The notes under the pieces are model-generated. The model did not search any database. It had not been told where the DNA came from and worked only from the letters and a program-made list of their open reading frames with translations. Made by a program: the position numbers and the translations under genes. Shown in pieces: positions 59,300 to 64,000 of a DNA stretch of 64,000 nucleotides (position 1 is the stretch's first letter; each line of letters starts with the position of its first letter). The DNA lies in contig PUFA01000313.1 of the NCBI GenBank assembly GCA_003508835.1, forward strand, positions 558,001 to 622,000. The letters are read 5' to 3'. Source of the DNA: Eonycteris spelaea (Eukaryota; Chordata; Mammalia; Chiroptera; Pteropodidae).

Positions 59300-59440
59300 A
59301 CATATGGAAGAAATGGCACTGCCAAATCTTGCTTGGCTTGCCGAAGGTCACGTTGAAAATTAGTTGCAAAGGCAGGACTGGGATACAGGTTATCCAAATC
59401 CTACTCAACGTCAAACCACGCTCATTTTTACATTACAGAA
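59300..59440 (-). mobile_element. MIR SINE, antisense
   Basis: 'cttggcttgccgaaggtcac', 'aggcaggactgggatacagg', 'ttatccaaatcctactcaac' are antisense MIR landmarks. The 120-codon frame at 59287-59649 starts in it and is spurious. Confidence 0.75.
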
Positions 59441-59562
59441 TTTCGTTACAGAGTAGTAGAGGACAGAACATGGGAGCTGGTATCAGGGCTGGGAGCAAAA
59501 GCAAAAGAAAGAACAGGACACAGTGGTTATTTATGTGTCAGTTCGTCATTGGTCTTGTAGAA

Positions 59563-59797
59563 CAGGATTTCTCAATAGGGGCATATCACTCCCAAGGGAA
59601 CAAGATTTGGTTCTTTGGGGGAGGCATAATCTTACTATTTTATATATAAAGCACAGGTATATAGCATATAAACAGATATTCAGTACATCTGGTTTTAAAA
59701 GTTCATGGGAAGTGTATTACGGAAGAAAAAATCTAAAAAGTCTTCTTAGGGTAGTAATAATGAATGAACAAAGAAGCAAAAAGGTTGAGAAGCATAG
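59563..59797 (+). mobile_element. hAT MITE with an 8-bp target duplication
   Basis: Opens CAGGATTTCTCAA and closes with its imperfect inverse TTGAGAAGCATAG. Flanks are TTGTAGAA (59555-59562) and TTACAGAA (59798-59805), an 8-bp duplication with two mismatches. Length 235 bp and no coding capacity. Confidence 0.7.
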
Positions 59798-59959
59798 TTA
59801 CAGAATATTTTCTGGGTCTAGGCCAAAAAAAAATGTAGTGTGTGAATGAGAGAATATGTAGCTAAAGGAGATGAAGTAAGTGGAAGTCCTTTCATCTCAT
59901 CATCAAGTGAATGATTATTGGCAACTGTATCCGAATCTTAGATAACCTGGAGTTTTGTT

Positions 59960-60530
59960 GTTTGGTTATTGCCATAGTCAGAATTCTGGGATGGCTCTCA
60001 AGATGCTCACCCGCTCTGATATAATCCTCTCCCCCAGAGTGTAGACTGAACTCATGAATACAGTGCAGTATAATTCCCATGACTACATTACGCTATATGG
60101 AAAAGGAGAAGAGATTTTGCAAATGCAATTTAGGTTCCTAATCAGTTGACTTTGAGTTAATCAAAAGGGAGAGTGTCCTGGAAGGGCCTGACCTAATCAG
60201 ATGGGCCCTTTAAAAGGGTACTTAGGCTTTCCCTAAACTCAGAGACTGGAAGCAGTAGAGAAGTGCTGTTGCTGACCTTGAGAAAGCAAGTTGCCATGAG
60301 CTAGCTATACAGCTGCAAAGAAACAAATTCTGCCAACAACCTGAATGATTTTGGAAGCAAGCTGTAAGCTTCAGATGGGAAAGCTGCCCTGGCTGAAACC
60401 TTGATTTCAGCCTTGTGAGACTTTGAGCAGAGGAACCTTGACCCACAGACATTTCAAGATAATAATTATCTACTGCTTTAAGCTATCAAATTAGCGGTAA
60501 TTTGTTACACATCAATAGAAAAATAATACA
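59960..60530 (+). mobile_element. LTR, ERVL-MaLR (MLT1 type)
   Basis: 'cctgacctaatcagatgggc', 'caaattctgccaacaacctg', 'cttgatttcagccttgtgag', 'gctttaagctatcaaattag' and 'taatttgttacacatcaata' give the MLT1 order to a terminal 'ataataca'. The 76-codon minus-strand frame inside is not a gene. Confidence 0.85.
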
Positions 60531-61337
60531 GGTGTTTAAAAGGGAATAAGGGGGAGGAGTTTCTTGGTGTTTCCCATCTTTCTACAACCTTCCCAGAAAT
60601 CTCAGACTTTATTAAGCATCATGTTGTTTTATCTTGCCAAGAGTGATTATGTGATTTCCTTCATTTCCTTTTCAATTTAACATTTTGGTCTTCACATCAG
60701 GGAAAGTACACTTTATACCAAAAACCTTCTGAGATTCTCCATCTGTACTTAAAGCTAGTAATGTCATTCTTAGAGAAGCTAGAGTGATCAGGTTGCTTAT
60801 TTTAAGGGCTTATCCACTTTCTTAACCTAGACTCTCAGGATGCATCACCTACTTCCAACATAAAATGAGGATCATAGAAGCTAGTTAATCCCACTGCTGC
60901 ACACCTAGCCTAGAACTCCCTCAGAATCATCCTCAATCCATATCACTCCTGAATCTGTCTGGAGTGGCCAGAGTCTTGCCATGCTCCTGGATACTCTGGG
61001 AATAATCAAATTAGATTAGCTGCAGCCCATTGTTTTGTAATGCCTCATTTCCTTGTCATCCTTCATTATGCCCCCAGATATAAGCCATGTTCCTCAGCTT
61101 ATTCTGCTTGTACAGCTCTGTGCTTCCTCTTGTCCTAACTGCTTCCTATTTCTTTTACTTTCAAAACTTGTCATGATGTTCCCTTTGACTTTCCTGTTTT
61201 AACCAAAACCTAGCTGTGGTCCAAGAACTTTGCCTTTCCAGAAGCTATGTCAAGTAGATTCTGTTCATTCTCCCACTCCTCAAGTATGTCAGGTTTGGTT
61301 AGCATGTGTCTTGTTCTTAGTCTCATTCATTACTCCT
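60531..61337. other. No gene or clear repeat seen
   Basis: Mixed composition between two MLT1 LTRs. The text does not resemble MaLR internal sequence, so the two LTRs probably inserted separately. Confidence 0.4.
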
Positions 61338-61690
61338 TGTTATGGACTGTGTTTGTCGCTCCCCCCAAATTCATATGTTGAAGCATAATCCCCAATGTGA
61401 TGTTATTTGGAGGTAGAGCCTTTAGCAGGTGATGAGATCATGAGAGGGGAGCCCACATGGTTAGGGTTAGTGCCCTTCTAAAGGAGACCCCTGAGAGTTT
61501 TTCTTGCACTTGCCCTGTGAGGACACAGTGAGAAGACGGCCACATATGAACAGGAAGTAGGCTGTCAGCAGACACCTAATCTGTTGGCACCTTGATCTTA
61601 GACTTCTCAGCCTCCAGAACCATGAGAAATAAATGTTGTATAAGCTACCCAGCCTATGATATTTTTGTTAGAGCAGACTGACTAAGATGT
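61338..61690 (+). mobile_element. Solo LTR, ERVL-MaLR (MST/MLT1 type)
   Basis: Starts 'tgttatggactgtgtttgtc', then 'ccaaattcatatgttgaagc', 'ttatttggaggtagagcctt', 'ccctgtgaggacacagtgag', 'ggcaccttgatcttagactt', 'ccagaaccatgagaaataaa' and 'agcagactgactaaga'. Nearly complete. Confidence 0.88.
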
Positions 61691-63169
61691 ATACCTCTGG
61701 ATGGCAAAACCTCCCGCTTTTATGAAGTTATGTGGTTGCACAGCCCCCTACTTCTCCTTGTTGCTGTCACCTCCAAGCTTCCTGCATATACCCATATTCA
61801 TTGCAGAATTTTAGATCTAGTCATAATTTTAGCTTTACACCAAATTGTACTGCCATACATATGAGCCATTCATTATTTGGTCTCGAAATATTTAAGCCTT
61901 CTCTTTTCCTGATGTTCATTTCCACTGCATGCCAGCAAACTATTCCCATGGTTACATCATCATCCTGATAATAACTTGGTACTTCTCCTCTCTCTATATT
62001 AAATCGAAATATTTCAATATTTGACTGAAATATTTTCTTCCATTTTTTGTTTACTCACATTACATCTGATTATTTGATCTCAGAATGACCATAGTCTTCA
62101 TCCATCTACTTTCTCCCTATGTTCACTTCCTGTCTTAACCCCGTGATTTATCACTTTATTCTCCAAGCAATAATAGCAACTCACTGTTCTGTCAACTTCT
62201 TGTGTTCATCTGTATTTTAGCTAGTTTGTATGATTGATATTGTATTATTCATTTATTATCACATTAAACATCCTAAGTCCATGCTTTGTGTCTCATCACA
62301 GTGAAGATCTCTGTAATTTCCCATGTTGTCACTTTGAACAGAAGGCATGCAGATGGGTCCCACTATGCTAGTAAGGCCAGTGCTTGGCTCAAGTGCAGCA
62401 ATAAGAATGAGTGCACATTTCCTGCTTTCCTATTAGCCTTAAGTGAGTCTCTTCCACAGTTGGCTATACTTGAGCACTCTTACTCAACCCTAGAAGATTT
62501 CCAGGAGGTCTCATTTATCTTAATTTCTACCGATAGTGGACACAGATGTTTGAAGCAAACAATGAATTGTGAATGCAGAGTAGGTCTTCAAAATCATGTG
62601 GGTTTTTCTGTCCAAGGAACCTCTTGTGGAATAGAAAGGACATTGGAAACTAAAAGGCATCAATAGCTTCCTTCTTTTGTTCTCAAATTTAACTTTAATC
62701 AACAGTATTCAGGATATATTACCTGATGATATAAACATCAGACAAAGGTCACTTACCAGGTTGAGTCTCTTCTGCCAAAGAAACACATACTTAAACTGCA
62801 ATGGGAATTGCAAAATTTCCTTATTCCCTGTAATTAGAATGGAACATTCTATGTATATATTACCTCAAGTCAAGCATTATCAGGTGGAAATAGGCATAGA
62901 TGCCTTACATACATCTAGGGAAAATTTACTGTCACACTCCCTGCTTTGAACTTTTGATTATTTTGACTTGTACTGAGTTTTCCATCTTCAGGATCTAATG
63001 AGCAATCTGTTTGTGAAATTCCTGATTTATGAGATAAATTAGTTGGTGCACTGCAGTGTGTGTCCTTTTTGACCCTTCAAAGGAAGTTAGATTTGCTAGA
63101 GTTTAGTACCTTGGTTGAGAAGAAGCGAGGAAGGAAAAATTTGAATAAATATCCAGTTAACATTGAATA
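61691..63169. other. No gene or clear repeat seen
   Basis: The 126-codon frame at 62286-62666 and the 90-codon frame at 62677-62949 are among the longest outside repeats, but show no domain, splice context or codon pattern I can support. Confidence 0.4.
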
Positions 63170-63300
63170 AACCAATTCTATTTTTGACATTACTCTATCA
63201 GACCCTGTGCTAGGTGTTGAGAATGAATGAGTTATGTGGATTAACCTATGTGGGAATACTTCATAGTTTTGTAGAAAAAACACATGTATAGTCTGAAAGC
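63170..63300 (-). mobile_element. L2 LINE 3' end, antisense (degraded)
   Basis: 'cagaccctgtgctaggtgtt' followed by 'gagaatgaatgagttatgtg' resembles antisense L2. Confidence 0.5.
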
Positions 63301-63404
63301 ACTATTGATAAAAATATGAGGAAAGTTATATGAGACCTTGGAGGAGGAACTGTCTAAATATGTCAAGAAGAGCAAAAAAGGTCCTCACAGGGTGATGACA
63401 TTTC

Positions 63405-63465
63405 ATTATTTCATTCCTTCAGCAAATACGTAATTTGTGCCCACTAAGCACCAGCAATGAGTGGT
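63405..63465 (-). mobile_element. L2 LINE 3' terminus, antisense (short)
   Basis: 'cattccttcagcaaatacgt' followed by 'gcccactaagcaccagcaat' is the antisense L2 terminus. Confidence 0.5.
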
Positions 63466-63699
63466 AAGTAATGACATGTTCTTATTTACCCCAGGACAGC
63501 AGAACTTGACTGAGGCTTCAAGGCCATCTACTCTGTGACTAACATTAATCCAAGAAACAAAAGCAACCTATGAAATTATCTCACTGATTACTATGATTTT
63601 CAATTAAATTAAGCAGAAATGACAAACCAACTATGTGTCAGGCACACTGGGTGCTTTCTATAAAATGTGTAATCTTCAGGACAAATCAGAAGTTTCAAA

Positions 63700-64000
63700 G
63701 AATAATTCAATTCTATAAACATTTAGCTAGCAGCTCCCCTGGTCCAGGCATTGTACTGGATGCCGGAATATTGAGAATATGAAGGCATGACTTTGGTCTT
63801 CGTGGAAACCGAGGTTCAGTGAGAGACACATAAATATAATTACAATAGGCTATATTAAGTGCTAAAATAGAAAATGGCACATGATGCGAGGGAATACAAA
63901 GCAGCACACACATCCTAATGTGTGGGCTCCAGGGAGGCTTTTGGAGGGAGATATGAAGGCTGTGTGAATAGGGGTTTTAAGAGCAGATGTAGAGGAGGGC
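63700..64000 (-). mobile_element. L2 LINE 3' end, antisense, running off the window
   Basis: 'ggtccaggcattgtactgga', 'ttggtcttcgtggaaaccga', 'tgctaaaatagaaaatggca', 'gctccagggaggcttttgga' follow antisense L2 into the window edge. Confidence 0.75.

Noticed and set aside
62286..62666. 126-codon plus-strand frame
   Set aside because: Longest frame outside repeats in the last 10 kb, but no domain or exon structure. Length alone is within chance for this window.
1..64000. CRISPR arrays, operons, phage or plasmid features
   Set aside because: The sequence is clearly mammalian and repeat-driven. No spaced direct-repeat array of that kind was seen.

Overview
This window is mammalian nuclear DNA: AT-rich, mostly non-coding, and full of L1, L2, MIR, hAT-Charlie, Tigger and MaLR/ERVL remnants plus microsatellites. 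There are no operons, ribosome binding sites or dense open reading frames. Two short elements narrow down the host. One, near 0.6-0.8 kb, is a SINE whose body is a 5S rRNA copy. The other, near 10.2 kb, is a SINE headed by a tRNA-Val(UAC)-like unit. 5S-derived SINEs in mammals are best known from Old World fruit bats (the MEG families), and I saw none of the VES-type SINEs expected in most other bats. I therefore suggest a pteropodid bat, with moderate confidence.

The one gene I can support lies at about 25.7-26.52 kb. It is a compact two-exon gene with a GC box, two CRE-like half sites, good splice signals and an AATAAA signal. It encodes a small SPANX-N-like protein (sperm protein associated with the nucleus, X-linked). 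The core FYYRKKK segment, the upstream KKTK cluster and the exon 1 ending NNQENDE resemble SPANX-N, and the exon junction falls where I expect it in SPANX-N. The homologous reading frame requires an acceptor AG 8 bases downstream of the stronger first AG, so the gene either uses a tandem acceptor, has two products, or is losing its ancestral frame. All known SPANX genes are on the X. The L1-rich, gene-poor surroundings fit an X-chromosomal gene desert, but that placement is inference.

Layout. 0-18.4 kb: L1 copies of several ages in both orientations, the two lineage SINEs, a Tigger element, an hAT remnant, MIRs and L2. 18.45-20.5 kb: an abrupt GC-rich block containing an orphan CpG island (about 18.84-19.50 kb) with no recognisable gene. 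20.5-25.6 kb: MIR/L2 and an L1 fragment. 25.7-26.5 kb: the SPANX-N-like gene. 26.6-31.7 kb: an old L1, an L1 with a 5' inversion, a Charlie transposase remnant, L2, a CT-rich microsatellite and an LTR. 32-38.5 kb: mostly unannotated AT-rich DNA. 38.5-43 kb: a MaLR LTR, a solo class I LTR with a 4-bp target duplication inside an old L1, an MLT2-like LTR and old L1 pieces. 44-49 kb: MIRs, MER5A and a 2.7-kb L1. 49-64 kb: ancient L2/MIR, small tandem duplications, a palindromic element, an hAT MITE and two MLT1-type LTRs.

Repeat families were recognised by eye against remembered consensus sequences, so subfamily names and boundaries (often plus or minus 20-50 bp) are approximate. Most long open frames are chance or lie inside repeats.
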